This document shows, one piece after another, positions 20,141 through 29,176 of a stretch of 64,000 nucleotides of DNA. Origin of the DNA: Hoeflea sp. IMCC20628. GTDB lineage: Bacteria > Pseudomonadota > Alphaproteobacteria > Rhizobiales > Rhizobiaceae. The translations under genes and the position numbers were made by a program. Positions within the stretch are counted from its first letter, which is position 1, and every line of letters begins with the position of its first letter. The stretch lies in assembly GCF_001011155.1 (NCBI RefSeq), contig NZ_CP011479.1:2064501-2128500 (forward strand), in the 5' to 3' direction. Below the pieces are notes generated by a model. That model was not told the DNA's origin, ran no database searches, and was given only the letters and a program-made list of their open reading frames with translations.

Positions 20141-21043
20141 TCATGACTTAATGCCGGTCGCATCCCGGTCTGGCTGAGGATTTTCGATAGCAAAGCATCC
20201 GGTCTCAATTCGGTTGACGAAGGCACCGAATATCTTCGCCATCTTTGGCTCGACCGATCGCCATTCCCCGCGATCCCACTCTTCAAGCAGAGCATCGTCT
20301 GCACGATAGGATACGATGTCCTCATGCAATTCGGCTTTGGGCAGCAGCCCAGTGACCCGTCTTGCAGTCATCGGGGAATGGACCTTGTCGTTGCCGGCCA
20401 GAATGCATGCTGGGACCGCGAGTTGCCGGATTTGTTCCTCCGTCGCACCGATGACAGGCAGAGACGCGGCGCGAACAAATTCGGCTTGCCAGCGTTGCAT
20501 CGTTGCGATGAAGTCCTCGGGTTTCATGGCCATCAGTTTTTCGCGGTTGCCTTCGCGACGTGAAATTGGCTCCAAGAAGTGCGGCGACGAACACACGGCC
20601 GCCATCCCGTTCTTTGCGACCTCAACCGGATCACCGTAATATTTTTTCGCGAGTTTGTCCGATGCATGCACGCCTCCGGTGACACGCCACAGAAGCAAAC
20701 CCCGGACGGAGTCAGGATGGCGAAGGGCCAGCGTGATGGCCACGCGCGCACCGGACGAAGAGCCTCCGACATAAAAACTGTCTTCTTTCAGCTGATGCAC
20801 CAGAGTCAGAAGATCCTCGGCCCAGACCACGTGCTCTGACTCGCCATCAATCGAGATCTCTGAAGCCCCGGTATTCCGGCGATCGTGCAAGAGAACCCGG
20901 CAGCCCGACTTGGCGATACTCTCGGCCAGGTTCACGAGTTCATCATGAGGGCGCCTTTCCCCTGGCATCAGCGCGACAATCGGGCCAGCATCACCGATAA
21001 TGCGATAGTTGATCTCATTCCCCCTGACGGTCATCGCATTCAT
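20141..21043 (-). CDS. Alpha/beta hydrolase (catalytic His not apparent)
   Basis: A 300-residue alpha/beta-hydrolase-fold protein. The oxyanion/strand region HDRRNTGASEI and the nucleophile elbow GGSSSGARVAI (Ser in GxSxG) are intact. AGNDKVHSP carries the likely acid residue. At the place where the catalytic His normally sits (the GxGH-like turn near the C-terminus) the sequence reads IVSYRADD, so the usual triad is incomplete unless another His substitutes. The start at 21043 is preceded by GGGAGAGG. It lies between the GST and the cupin in the carboxylate-uptake operon. Confidence 0.82.
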   Translation of the reverse strand: MNAMTVRGNEINYRIIGDAGPIVALMPGERRPHDELVNLAESIAKSGCRVLLHDRRNTGASEISIDGESEHVVWAEDLLTLVHQLKEDSFYVGGSSSGARVAITLALRHPDSVRGLLLWRVTGGVHASDKLAKKYYGDPVEVAKNGMAAVCSSPHFLEPISRREGNREKLMAMKPEDFIATMQRWQAEFVRAASLPVIGATEEQIRQLAVPACILAGNDKVHSPMTARRVTGLLPKAELHEDIVSYRADDALLEEWDRGEWRSVEPKMAKIFGAFVNRIETGCFAIENPQPDRDATGIKS

Positions 21044-21103
21044 CGAGCCTCTCCCAGTCTTCTGAACGTCACACGCAACCAAGCCTGGGCCGCATTATTA
21101 AAT

Positions 21104-22000
21104 TCATGCATTTAGGGCAGCCTCGGAAAAATCGTCCAGCGGCGACCAAACGCGCGCAGAAAGTCGAACCGCCGGATCGTTCGGTTTGCTGCCGATGGTT
21201 TCCAGAGCCTCGCGAAACCTCTTCCAGGTGACGCCGCCTTCTTCGGTATTCGGGTCCTGGCGTTTTCGTGTCCGAGCCTGGTGCCTGGTGAAGACTTTGT
21301 CGAAGGCCGGGCGTGCCTTCATTGTTTCGTACCAGATACTTACCTGAGGGTACTCGTTGGTCCACAAGCCTTCGCAGCCCAGAATCCAAAGCCGGTGCAC
21401 ATAGGGCAACAAGGCGGCATCAGCCAGAGAGTATTTCGAGCCAGCCAGGAAAGGTCCATGTTCAAGCGCAGCGCCGATATCCTTGACCATTGTTTCGAGG
21501 AATCCACATGCTCTACGCCCTTCATCCGAGGACAAGCCCAGCAATACCGAACGCTTTCGTTGCTCGCGCCGGATGGGTTCCGGGATGCCATCGAATGAAT
21601 TCAGTCTCGCCTTCCCCACGTCGTTGAGGTCTCCGTTCGCGTCGCGGGCGATTTCGGAAAACGAAAGAAATGCAATCGCATCATGGTACTTGTCGTCAAG
21701 GTCCTTCATCAGAAGATCCATCCGCATCGCCTCAACGGGATTGTTCGGCGTAAGTGACGGTTCGGGAAAGCGTCGATCCAGGTATCTCATGATGACGCTG
21801 GACTCCACAAACACCATGCCCTCATGCAGGACGGTCGGGATCATGCCGTCCCGGTTGAGCTTAAAGTAGTCTTCTGACAGATTCTCGTGCTTCCAAACAT
21901 TTACCTCTGTCTCTCGGACCTCTTGTCCCTTTTCCAGGGCAGTCAGGTGTACTTTGCAACAACAGGTGGAACCAGGACCTCCAAGTATCTCGATTGTCAT
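21104..22000 (-). CDS. Glutathione S-transferase family protein
   Basis: A 298-residue protein. The N-terminal thioredoxin-like domain has GGPGSTCCCKVHLTAL and the glutathione-binding IPTVLHEGMVFVESSVIMRYL with the conserved E-S pair. The C-terminal all-helical GST domain has ADAALLPYVHRL. It is longer than the common 200-230 residue bacterial GSTs because of a C-terminal extension (about 250-298). That recalls dehalogenase, beta-etherase or isomerase subgroups, but I cannot assign one. The start MTIEILGG has AAGGA upstream. The operon context points to glutathione-dependent processing of an imported acid. Confidence 0.85.
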   Translation of the reverse strand: MTIEILGGPGSTCCCKVHLTALEKGQEVRETEVNVWKHENLSEDYFKLNRDGMIPTVLHEGMVFVESSVIMRYLDRRFPEPSLTPNNPVEAMRMDLLMKDLDDKYHDAIAFLSFSEIARDANGDLNDVGKARLNSFDGIPEPIRREQRKRSVLLGLSSDEGRRACGFLETMVKDIGAALEHGPFLAGSKYSLADAALLPYVHRLWILGCEGLWTNEYPQVSIWYETMKARPAFDKVFTRHQARTRKRQDPNTEEGGVTWKRFREALETIGSKPNDPAVRLSARVWSPLDDFSEAALNA

Positions 22001-22146
22001 TGGCAGAAATCCTTTGCAAAGTTGAGCGCAACGTCCCTTCCGGAACGAACTATCAAACGCGGTCACTGGCAGATAGAAAGCGGGTTGGGTGCGATCGCGC
22101 GAGCCGGCAGGACTGGCGCGATTGCTACTGTTTTACGGGTCGTTCC

Positions 22147-23148
22147 TCACCCGGCTGAAAGAAGACTCTTGTATCGGTTAGCCAGTCCGACAAGATTGTC
22201 GGCAAACTCCATGGTTTCTTCCTGGCCCGCAACATAGATCAACTCGCGCGGCACCCCTGTCGCCGCCACGGCGTCAGCATAGGCAGGGTCTGTTGCGGTT
22301 TTCTGGATCGCGGACTTCAAAATTTCAAAGCGGTCGGGATAATCCTCGATTGCCTTGGTATGAATTGCCCAGGACCGGCCGCTCTTGAGAGGCGGAATTT
22401 TACTTCCGAAAACGTCATTAACCAGTGGAGCGCTCGTGATGTCCGGAATGGGATTAACATTGTCGAAAATCCCAAGGATTGTCGCCTTGTCCGCGACGCT
22501 GAGGATCGTCGAAAGACCCATTGCGGCGCACGGGACTTCACCGGTGACAACCGCCATCGCGGTCGGTCCCCCGCCACCGTACGGAATCAAGTTGAACTCG
22601 GCTCCGGTGGCCTCGCCGAGTGCCAGCATCCCAATTGAAGATGTGTGCGGCAGGCGCGGCACCGCGATATTCATGGGCTCCTGTTGTGCCTTTTTCACAA
22701 GATCTTCCAGCGTCGCGATGCCGGAATCCGGCGTCGAGAAAATAGCCATCGGTTCAGACATTATCTGCTGGAAGAACGTGATGTCGCGACCGATCTGGAT
22801 GTGTGGCGCCTGCAGTGTCAGGACAATGACTTCGGCGCCCATGAAAGAGACAATCAAGTTGTGACAATCAGGCTCGCGGTTGTTCATGTAGAATTCGTAG
22901 CCCACCTGCCCTGAGGCACCTGGGTAGAAGCCGAACTCAAAATTCGTATCGAGATGCGTCTTCAGAATTTCAGTGAACAACCGCGCGTCTCGGTCGGATC
23001 CGCCTCCCTCGCCGGTCGGCACCGTAATATTGATGTTTCGGCTAGGAAAAGTGTCAGACCGAGCGCCAGTCACACCCAGCGAAGTTGCAAAAGGAGCACA
23101 AAAGGCACTCCCGATAAACTCTCTCCTCGTCGGCTTCCTCAAAGTCAT
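22147..23148 (-). CDS. tctC: Tripartite tricarboxylate transporter substrate-binding protein (TctC/BugT type)
   Basis: A 333-residue periplasmic binding protein, first gene of the leftward operon. The N-terminus KPTRREFIGSAFC looks like a twin-arginine signal (RRxFxG followed by a hydrophobic stretch). The mature part shows the Bug fold: NINITVPTGEGGGSDRDARL near 40, YPGASGQVGYEF near 80, GGGPTAMAVVTGEVPCAAMG in the middle. It captures the carboxylate for TctA/TctB. Its promoter faces the divergent LysR gene across 95 bases. Confidence 0.93.
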   Translation of the reverse strand: MTLRKPTRREFIGSAFCAPFATSLGVTGARSDTFPSRNINITVPTGEGGGSDRDARLFTEILKTHLDTNFEFGFYPGASGQVGYEFYMNNREPDCHNLIVSFMGAEVIVLTLQAPHIQIGRDITFFQQIMSEPMAIFSTPDSGIATLEDLVKKAQQEPMNIAVPRLPHTSSIGMLALGEATGAEFNLIPYGGGGPTAMAVVTGEVPCAAMGLSTILSVADKATILGIFDNVNPIPDITSAPLVNDVFGSKIPPLKSGRSWAIHTKAIEDYPDRFEILKSAIQKTATDPAYADAVAATGVPRELIYVAGQEETMEFADNLVGLANRYKSLLSAG

Positions 23149-23210
23149 CTTGTTTCTCCTCCCTCATTTCGTAGCGGAAAGCTTGCCTTCACCGATATTC
23201 CAAGTCAAAG

Positions 23211-23230
23211 ATATTATCTTCTTATAATAT
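23211..23230. promoter_or_regulatory. Likely LysR-type operator
   Basis: A perfect inverted repeat ATATTAT-N6-ATAATAT lies in the 95-base divergent region between tctC and the LysR gene, ending 13 bases before the LysR start. It contains a T-N11-A core as expected for LysR-type sites, and its position suits autoregulation plus control of the tct operon. Confidence 0.55.
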
Positions 23231-23243
23231 TCCAGGAGGGAAT

Positions 23244-24179
23244 ATGGGTTTTGCGATACTTCAGCTGCGTTCGTTCGTGACCACCGTTCGATCCGGATTT
23301 CATGTATCGAAGGCGGCTGAGCAGTTGAACACTTCTCAATCGGTCGTCAGCAAACATCTGAAATCCATAGAGGAAGCTTTGGGCAAAACGCTTTTTGCAA
23401 GATCGGGGAAACGCCTGACCGGGCTTACAACCGAAGGCGAGAAAATATTTCCGTTTGCCGAAAGAATTTTGCGCGATCACGAATCCATCCGTCGTATCAG
23501 CGTGGAAGCCGTCGAGACGAGACGGGAGACATTGTCGGTCGCAACCACTCCAACCATGGCGCGCTACTTTATTGCAGAGACAGTACAAGCCTTCACCAAA
23601 TCCTACCCCGACGTCGACCTCTATGTGCGCGTCCTGAGTTCCGACAAGGTTGTCGAGGTGGTTCAGTCCATACAGTGCGATCTTGCGGTAGTGCCTGCGG
23701 GGATAATCCTGCCACCTGAGTTGAGAGTTACAGATCTTGAGTCTTGGTCGCGAATTCTGATCGGGTTACCGGATTGCCCGCTGTTCCAAATGCCCGAGCT
23801 GACCTTGGAGGCAATTTCAACAGTGCCGATTGTTTCCTTTGAAACACCGACCTTTTCAATGCGTGATGTCTTCGATCAGAAAGGCATTCTTCCTCGTATC
23901 GCAATTACGGCCTCTAATCCGGATGTCATGAAGGCATATTCGGCACTGGGCCTGGGTGTCTCAGTCGTTGCAAAACCCACATTTGACCCGGTTCGTGATG
24001 CACCCTTGGTCAGCAGAGATGTTGCTGACCTTTTTCCAGACGTCAAGATTATCGCGCTTGATCGAACAGACTGCTATCAAACCAGAGCTCACAACAATTT
24101 CCTGCAACAGCTCAAACATTCAGCAAACCTACGCCGCAATGTTTTCTCGGCGACCGAAAACGAGACCGGCGGCGGCTGA
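23244..24179 (+). CDS. LysR-family transcriptional regulator (CysB/Cbl-like)
   Basis: A 311-residue regulator. The winged helix-turn-helix (about 1-65) has FVTTVRSGFHVSKAAEQLNTSQSVVSKHLKSIEEALG. A two-lobed effector domain follows. The wording of the HTH (SKAAEQL, SQSVVSKHLKSIE) resembles CysB/Cbl-type members. It starts MGFAILQL with CCAGGAGGG upstream. It is divergent from the tctC-GST-hydrolase operon and is the obvious candidate regulator, with the imported acid or a product as effector (inference). Confidence 0.92.
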   Translation: MGFAILQLRSFVTTVRSGFHVSKAAEQLNTSQSVVSKHLKSIEEALGKTLFARSGKRLTGLTTEGEKIFPFAERILRDHESIRRISVEAVETRRETLSVATTPTMARYFIAETVQAFTKSYPDVDLYVRVLSSDKVVEVVQSIQCDLAVVPAGIILPPELRVTDLESWSRILIGLPDCPLFQMPELTLEAISTVPIVSFETPTFSMRDVFDQKGILPRIAITASNPDVMKAYSALGLGVSVVAKPTFDPVRDAPLVSRDVADLFPDVKIIALDRTDCYQTRAHNNFLQQLKHSANLRRNVFSATENETGGG

Positions 24180-24655
24180 AGTGGTTCCACCATTTGTTGC
24201 CGCTGTCCCCTCACATTTCAGAAGCGGACGGACTCCTTCCGTGCCCTAAACGAGCCGGGCGGGAATGCGCCCCCATTTCGGTCATTGGCATAGCTCACAT
24301 TTTTACGGAAAGAGGACATTGCTGGCGACGGCGCCAGAGGTCAATGTTTCAGAAGTTGGGACGTTCATCTCGGAGGCTATCTCGTCGAAAGGCAGGAAAT
24401 CCACTAATCGCTGCATTTGCATCAGTGTTGCCGCTTCAAGGTCACAGAATGCTCGCTGCGTTTGCTCCAGAGGCGGCTCTCAATTGCGGTAAGCGGAGAA
24501 CCCTGCGCTGACCGAAATCTGTTGATGCGGGATCAGAAATGGTGCCCTTGACGACTACTGGCAGAAGTTTTAGCCACCGATATGATCGTGCCCGATACAC
24601 CTCCATTGGTTGCGACCCATGATCTGTTTTTCCGAATGAATTTGCCGTACACGGA
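24180..24655. other. Intergenic region with an interspersed repeat
   Basis: About 475 bases between the convergent LysR and RND pump genes. Bases 24243-24286 form a 44-base sequence that recurs with about six differences and one gap at 44067-44109. The rest has only short unsupported frames. Confidence 0.6.
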
Positions 24656-26221
24656 TCAAACCATGCTTTCGTAAGCTTCGGCCTCCGAGGCTGTGGCGTT
24701 TTCACGTCTCAGGCGTCGGGATGCCATGCCGGGTTCGGCACCCCAGACTGCAATCCAGCGGTAGAACACCGGCGTCAGAAAAAGCGTGAAAACGGTTGCA
24801 AATCCCAGTCCACCAACGATGACCCAGCCGACCGCGATCCGCGCCTCGGCACCCGCACCTGATGTCAGGATCAGCGGCAACCCGCCAAACACGGTCGACA
24901 ACATGGTCATCATCACCGGCCTTATGCGCAGCCGCAACGCATCGCGGATCGCGCTGTCTATGTCCTGTCCCGCCTCGCGCAGCTGGTTCGCGAATTCGAC
25001 AATCAGGATACCGTTCTTGGCCATCACCCCAATCAGCATGACCAGCCCGATCTGGCTGTAGTAGTTCAACGACCCGCCGCTGAGCGAAATCGCCATCAAC
25101 GCAGCCGCAAGACCAAACGGCACCGTCAGCATGATGACGACGGCGCTGGCAATGCTCTCAAACTGCGCGGCCAGCACCAGGAACACAACCACGAAGGCCA
25201 CGCCAAACACCATGTACATGCCTGCCTGACTGTCCGACAGCGACGCCGCCTCGCCTGTAAAGGTAACCCCCATGCCGCCGGGCAGTGTCTCCGCAGAAAT
25301 CTCGTTCAGCCGTGTCATGGCATCGCCGAGATCGACACCCTGGCCGAGATTGGCCTGGACCGACACAGCCAGCGATCCGCCCTGGCGCTCGATTTGGGAT
25401 TGGCTGACCACCGGCTCAAGCGTCGCGGCAGCCGACAGCGGGATATAGGCGCCATCAGGCAGACGCAGAAAGATGGATTCGAGGTCGGAAGGATCATTGA
25501 TCGGAGGGCCACCCGGCACCACGTTGACGTCGATTTCTGTATCGTCCTTAAAAACGGTGACAGCCACTTTTCCCTGCACCATCGAGCTGATGGTTTGGGT
25601 GATTTCGGCTTCGCTCAGCCCGAACATGCCTGCCACAACGCCGTTCACCCGCACCTCGTACTGGGCCTGAACATTGTCGCTGGACAGTTGCGGATTGAGG
25701 AACATGCTGTCTTCAGCCATTGCCGCGACCAGCACATCAGCCGCATCAGTCATGGCGGTGACATCGGTGCCGGTCACCGCGAACTGCAGTCCCCTTCCCG
25801 CACCGCGTATGTTGAGACTGTTGGTCGAGCGCGCACTGACCTGAACCCCGGGGACCTTGGACAACTCACCGCTGAACTCGGCGATGATATCCTGTTGGCT
25901 CCGGTCGCGGTCATTCCAGTCGAGGAGCCGCACGATGATGAAGGCACTGGTGCCACCACCGACGCCGATGATGCTTTGCACCGCAGTCACCTCACCGCTT
26001 TCACGGTAAGGGGTCAGAATGTCCTCGACCATGGCAACTTGGCCATCGAGATATTCAGGCGTGGTGTCGGGAGCGCCACGCGCCTGCACCAGGAAAAAGC
26101 CGCGATCCTCGTTGGGCGTGATGGAAGAAGACAGGGTAGCCGCCGAGCCGGCAGCAATAATGGCAAAGCCGCACGCAACGGCAATCACGATCAGCGGCGC
26201 GCGAATGGCCCGATCCATCAC
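24656..26221 (-). CDS. RND efflux pump, C-terminal half (split by frameshift)
   Basis: 521 residues equal to the second half of an AcrB/MexB-type RND pump: helix TM7 at the start, the periplasmic PN/PC subdomains, then TM8-TM12 with GVMAKNGILIVEFANQLREAG and RPVMMTMLSTVFGGLPL. The first codon is a GTG overlapping the stop of the upstream half (GTGA). The same frame continues open upstream of that GTG and encodes DRLSRAFDFVMDRAIRAPL, a proper RND junction. The two halves are therefore one gene separated by a single-base frameshift near 26262-26265. It may be a pseudogene, a sequencing error in a C run, or a coupled two-part pump. Confidence 0.85.
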   Translation of the reverse strand: MMDRAIRAPLIVIAVACGFAIIAAGSAATLSSSITPNEDRGFFLVQARGAPDTTPEYLDGQVAMVEDILTPYRESGEVTAVQSIIGVGGGTSAFIIVRLLDWNDRDRSQQDIIAEFSGELSKVPGVQVSARSTNSLNIRGAGRGLQFAVTGTDVTAMTDAADVLVAAMAEDSMFLNPQLSSDNVQAQYEVRVNGVVAGMFGLSEAEITQTISSMVQGKVAVTVFKDDTEIDVNVVPGGPPINDPSDLESIFLRLPDGAYIPLSAAATLEPVVSQSQIERQGGSLAVSVQANLGQGVDLGDAMTRLNEISAETLPGGMGVTFTGEAASLSDSQAGMYMVFGVAFVVVFLVLAAQFESIASAVVIMLTVPFGLAAALMAISLSGGSLNYYSQIGLVMLIGVMAKNGILIVEFANQLREAGQDIDSAIRDALRLRIRPVMMTMLSTVFGGLPLILTSGAGAEARIAVGWVIVGGLGFATVFTLFLTPVFYRWIAVWGAEPGMASRRLRRENATASEAEAYESMV

Positions 26222-27759
26222 GAAGTCGAACGCGCGGGACAGCCGGTCCGGCCCGGCTTTGCCCCTGCCCGGCCGGGATCGAGAAACGCAGCCATCACCG
26301 GCGCCAGCGTCAAGGCAGAAATCGATGACAGGGTAACAGCGAAGGCCAGAACGAAACCAAATTCACTGAACACGCCTCCTGCCTGACCGGGCAAGAACGA
26401 GATCGGAATAAAGACGGCAGCCAGCGTCGCTGTCGTCGAAATCACGGCAAAGAACACCTCGTTGGTGCCGGCGGCAGCGGCGGCGAAGGCCCCCATGCCC
26501 TGCTGGCGCTTTCGCACGATGTTCTCGATGACGACGATCGTGTCATCGACGACCATGCCCGTGGCCAGAACCAGCGCCAGCAGGCTGATGGTGTTGACCG
26601 AAAACCCAGTCAGCCAGATTGCCGCGACGGTGCCCACCAGGGCAACGGGAATTGTCACCGCAGGGATCAGTGTTGCACTGGCAGAGCGCAGGAATGCGAA
26701 AATCACGGCGACTACGATCACGGCCGCCAGACCGATGGATTTGACCACCTCATCGATTGACCCTTCGATGAACACGCCATCATCGGAGGTGATGACGATG
26801 TCCACCCCGTCGGGCAATTCCTTGCGCAGTTCTTCGACGGCAGCGCTCACCGCCTTGGAAATTTCTAGAGTGTTGCCGACCGATTGACGGCTGATATCCA
26901 GCCCGATGGCGGACTGGCCATTGACGCGGGCAAATACATCGCTGTCCTCAGGAACCAGCTGGACAAAGGCGATGTCTGAGACACGGGTGGTGACGTTGAT
27001 CGGCACCTGGCCAACGCTGTCGGCAGTCACTTCGGCATTACCGACACGCAAGGCGATGGTTTGGGATGTTGCCTCAAGTGAGCCCAGCGGAGTGTCGTCA
27101 CGCAACGCCAGCAGCGCGGTCGAAACATCGGAAACCGTCAGCCCGCGATTGAGCAGCGAGGGAATGTCGAGCGTAACGCGGAATTCATTGCCCCGGTTGC
27201 CGCGAACCGAAACCTCGGCAATGCCGTCGATAACCGAGAGCCGGTCATAGATCACCCCCTCGGCCAGGGTGGTCAGTTCGTCGAATGTGGCATCGCCCAG
27301 CACGGCCAGGCGAATGATCGCGTCGGCGTTGCTGTCACTCTTCGAGACCACCGGATTTTCGATATTATCGGGCAGTGCCCGCTGCGTTGATGACACGATC
27401 TCGCGCGCCTCGTTTGCGGCGATATCAACGTCGGTCCCTTCCGAAAGATCGATGGTGATCCGGCTTTCGCCAGTGCTGGAGCTCGATTCGATATAGGATA
27501 CGCCATCAAGCGCACTCAGCGCATCCTCCAGAACCTGCGTTACTTCCTGGTCAACAGTGCCGGGAACGGCACCTTCATAGGTGGTGCGGATCGAAAGCAC
27601 CGGCTGATCGACATCCGGCATCTCGCGCACATCCACCGAGACAAGCGCTGCCAGACCAGCAATCAGGATCAGCAGATTGATGACAACACCGAAAATCGGG
27701 CGGGCAACGAAAAGGTCAGCCACGCCTGACTTGCGGCCTTGCGGCTTTTCCCCGCTCAT
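26218..27759 (-). CDS. RND efflux pump, N-terminal half (split by frameshift)
   Basis: 513 residues with the first half of an inner-membrane RND transporter. TM1 is followed by the periplasmic porter domain and TM2-TM6, including GMVVDDTIVVIENIVRKRQQG (the TM4 proton-relay region with the double Asp) and LTLAPVMAAFL. The last 15 residues (GAKPGRTGC...) do not fit the family: the frame changes at a run of four C (plus strand 26262-26265). If one base were restored the gene would be about 1034 codons, the normal RND length. It overlaps the adaptor gene by four bases. The exported substrate is unknown. Confidence 0.88.
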   Translation of the reverse strand: MSGEKPQGRKSGVADLFVARPIFGVVINLLILIAGLAALVSVDVREMPDVDQPVLSIRTTYEGAVPGTVDQEVTQVLEDALSALDGVSYIESSSSTGESRITIDLSEGTDVDIAANEAREIVSSTQRALPDNIENPVVSKSDSNADAIIRLAVLGDATFDELTTLAEGVIYDRLSVIDGIAEVSVRGNRGNEFRVTLDIPSLLNRGLTVSDVSTALLALRDDTPLGSLEATSQTIALRVGNAEVTADSVGQVPINVTTRVSDIAFVQLVPEDSDVFARVNGQSAIGLDISRQSVGNTLEISKAVSAAVEELRKELPDGVDIVITSDDGVFIEGSIDEVVKSIGLAAVIVVAVIFAFLRSASATLIPAVTIPVALVGTVAAIWLTGFSVNTISLLALVLATGMVVDDTIVVIENIVRKRQQGMGAFAAAAAGTNEVFFAVISTTATLAAVFIPISFLPGQAGGVFSEFGFVLAFAVTLSSISALTLAPVMAAFLDPGRAGAKPGRTGCPARSTS

Positions 27760-28991
27760 ATAGGCTTCTCCGTCGAGATGGGCTGTTGCGGTTCGGCCTG
27801 ACCAAGCTTCAGTTCAGAGCGCGCCGGCCCAGTATCCTGTTTGCTACCATCCGGATCGCCATCAGCGCCGTTTGCCGCTACAATGAGAGAGCCGGCCCGC
27901 AGTTTCTGCGCCCCCTCGGTTACCACCATCGCACCCGGGACAATGTCCGCTTCAATCCACACCTGGTCGTCACGGCGATACAGGATGGCGGCTGCCACCT
28001 GTTCGGCAACTCCGTTGTTATCAATCCAGACGCTCGATCCGCTGCGCGACCAGGTTATCGCGGTTGAAGGCAACACCGACAATGGCTCGCTCTCGTGGAC
28101 AATGCGCACGGCAAAACTCATTCCCGGCCACAGCCGCGCGTCGGAATTGTCAATCCGCGCATGAACTGCAACGCTGCGTGTGACACTGTCGATGCGGCTG
28201 TCGAAGGATACGATCTCTCCTTCGAACACTTGACCGGTATAGGTCGGGGTACTTGTCAGGACCTTCTGGCCCTTTTCCAGCAGACCGACCGAGCGTTCAG
28301 GCAGTTCAAACACCACCAGCAAAGCCTCGGCATCGTCGATGGTCACAATGGAACTACCGGCAGACAAGGTGTCCCCGATCTCGACATCGCTCAAACCCAG
28401 CTTGCCTGAAATCGGGGCCTTGATGGTACGGTCATCCAATGCCACTCGGGCAAGGCCGAAATTCGCCTCGGCCAGCCGCTGCGCAACACGCGCTTCGGCA
28501 AGGGCAACATCGGTTATCGAAGAATTTCCGGATGCGAGCAGCCGCTCGTAGCGCAACACCTTGTCACGGGCCTGTTCAAGTTCGGCCTGGGCGATTTCGA
28601 GATTGTACATTTCGGTGCGGGCATCGAGTTGCACCAGCACGTCGCCGGCCGACACTTCCTTGTTGGCGGAAAGGTTGGTCTCGATCACATCGCACGAAAC
28701 ATTGGAAATCACGCTGGCACTGCGCACTGCGTCGGCGCTGCCAACCGCGCGCAAGATGTCTTCATAGGGCTGCATTTGCAGCGGGGTCAGAACCACCGTT
28801 GTCGTATTCGCACCACGTGGCCCGCCAGCGCGACCTGCCGGTGACGTACTCTTGTCGGCCCTGCCTTCCCGCTGTCCGCCTGCGGTCTGGGTTTCCGACG
28901 AAACTCCGAGAGATGCGGGAACGCCGAATGCAATGAAATATGCTCCGGCAAGTATCGCCGCCGAGACAATCAATGTGACAAGCCTGCGCAT
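27756..28991 (-). CDS. RND efflux periplasmic adaptor (membrane fusion protein)
   Basis: A 411-residue HlyD/AcrA-family adaptor. An N-terminal membrane anchor/signal (LVTLIVSAAILAGAYFI) is followed by a Gly/Arg/Ser-rich linker and the barrel-sandwich pair (DVLVQLDARTEMYNLE and IKAPISGKLGLSDVEIGDTL). A helical hairpin lies between them, and a beta-barrel and C-terminal domain close the protein. It links the RND pump to an outer-membrane channel; no TolC-like gene is in the window. It is the first gene of the operon, and its stop overlaps the pump start by four bases. A palindrome 113-134 bases upstream may be its operator. Confidence 0.92.
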   Translation of the reverse strand: MRRLVTLIVSAAILAGAYFIAFGVPASLGVSSETQTAGGQREGRADKSTSPAGRAGGPRGANTTTVVLTPLQMQPYEDILRAVGSADAVRSASVISNVSCDVIETNLSANKEVSAGDVLVQLDARTEMYNLEIAQAELEQARDKVLRYERLLASGNSSITDVALAEARVAQRLAEANFGLARVALDDRTIKAPISGKLGLSDVEIGDTLSAGSSIVTIDDAEALLVVFELPERSVGLLEKGQKVLTSTPTYTGQVFEGEIVSFDSRIDSVTRSVAVHARIDNSDARLWPGMSFAVRIVHESEPLSVLPSTAITWSRSGSSVWIDNNGVAEQVAAAILYRRDDQVWIEADIVPGAMVVTEGAQKLRAGSLIVAANGADGDPDGSKQDTGPARSELKLGQAEPQQPISTEKPI

Positions 28992-29103
28992 CTATAAATT
29001 CCTAATCTGTTCATCATCATCGCTGTGTGTGGTCTTGCGGCGCAAAGATATGTCGTGATCGAAATAATGGTGCCTGGGCGCCGCGGCAACGGGGAGAGCC
29101 AGC

Positions 29104-29125
29104 AGACCGACTACGTAGTCTGTCT
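29104..29125. promoter_or_regulatory. Palindromic operator candidate upstream of RND operon
   Basis: AGAC-c-GACTAC/GTAGTC-t-GTCT forms a 22-base palindrome in which 10 of 11 pairs match. It includes the perfect 12-base GACTACGTAGTC. It sits in the 185-base gap upstream of the adaptor start and beyond the EF-hand gene's 3' end. The symmetry suits a dimeric repressor; no TetR or MarR gene is adjacent. Confidence 0.45.
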
Positions 29126-29143
29126 TTGGTCACAACAGAGTGA

Positions 29144-29167
29144 GGCGAGGGCTTGAATGCCCTCGCC
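29144..29167 (-). terminator. Hairpin after the EF-hand gene
   Basis: A perfect nine-pair stem GGCGAGGGC/GCCCTCGCC with loop TTGAAT begins ten bases after the EF-hand stop codon. There is no strong U-tract, so it may be a terminator or an mRNA 3'-end stabiliser. Confidence 0.5.
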
Positions 29168-29176
29168 ATGTCAACG

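Noticed and set aside
24656-27759. Naturally heteromeric two-gene RND pump
   Set aside because: The halves join at one point within a single pump and the missing junction residues are encoded in the next frame, so a frameshift is likelier; kept only as an alternative.
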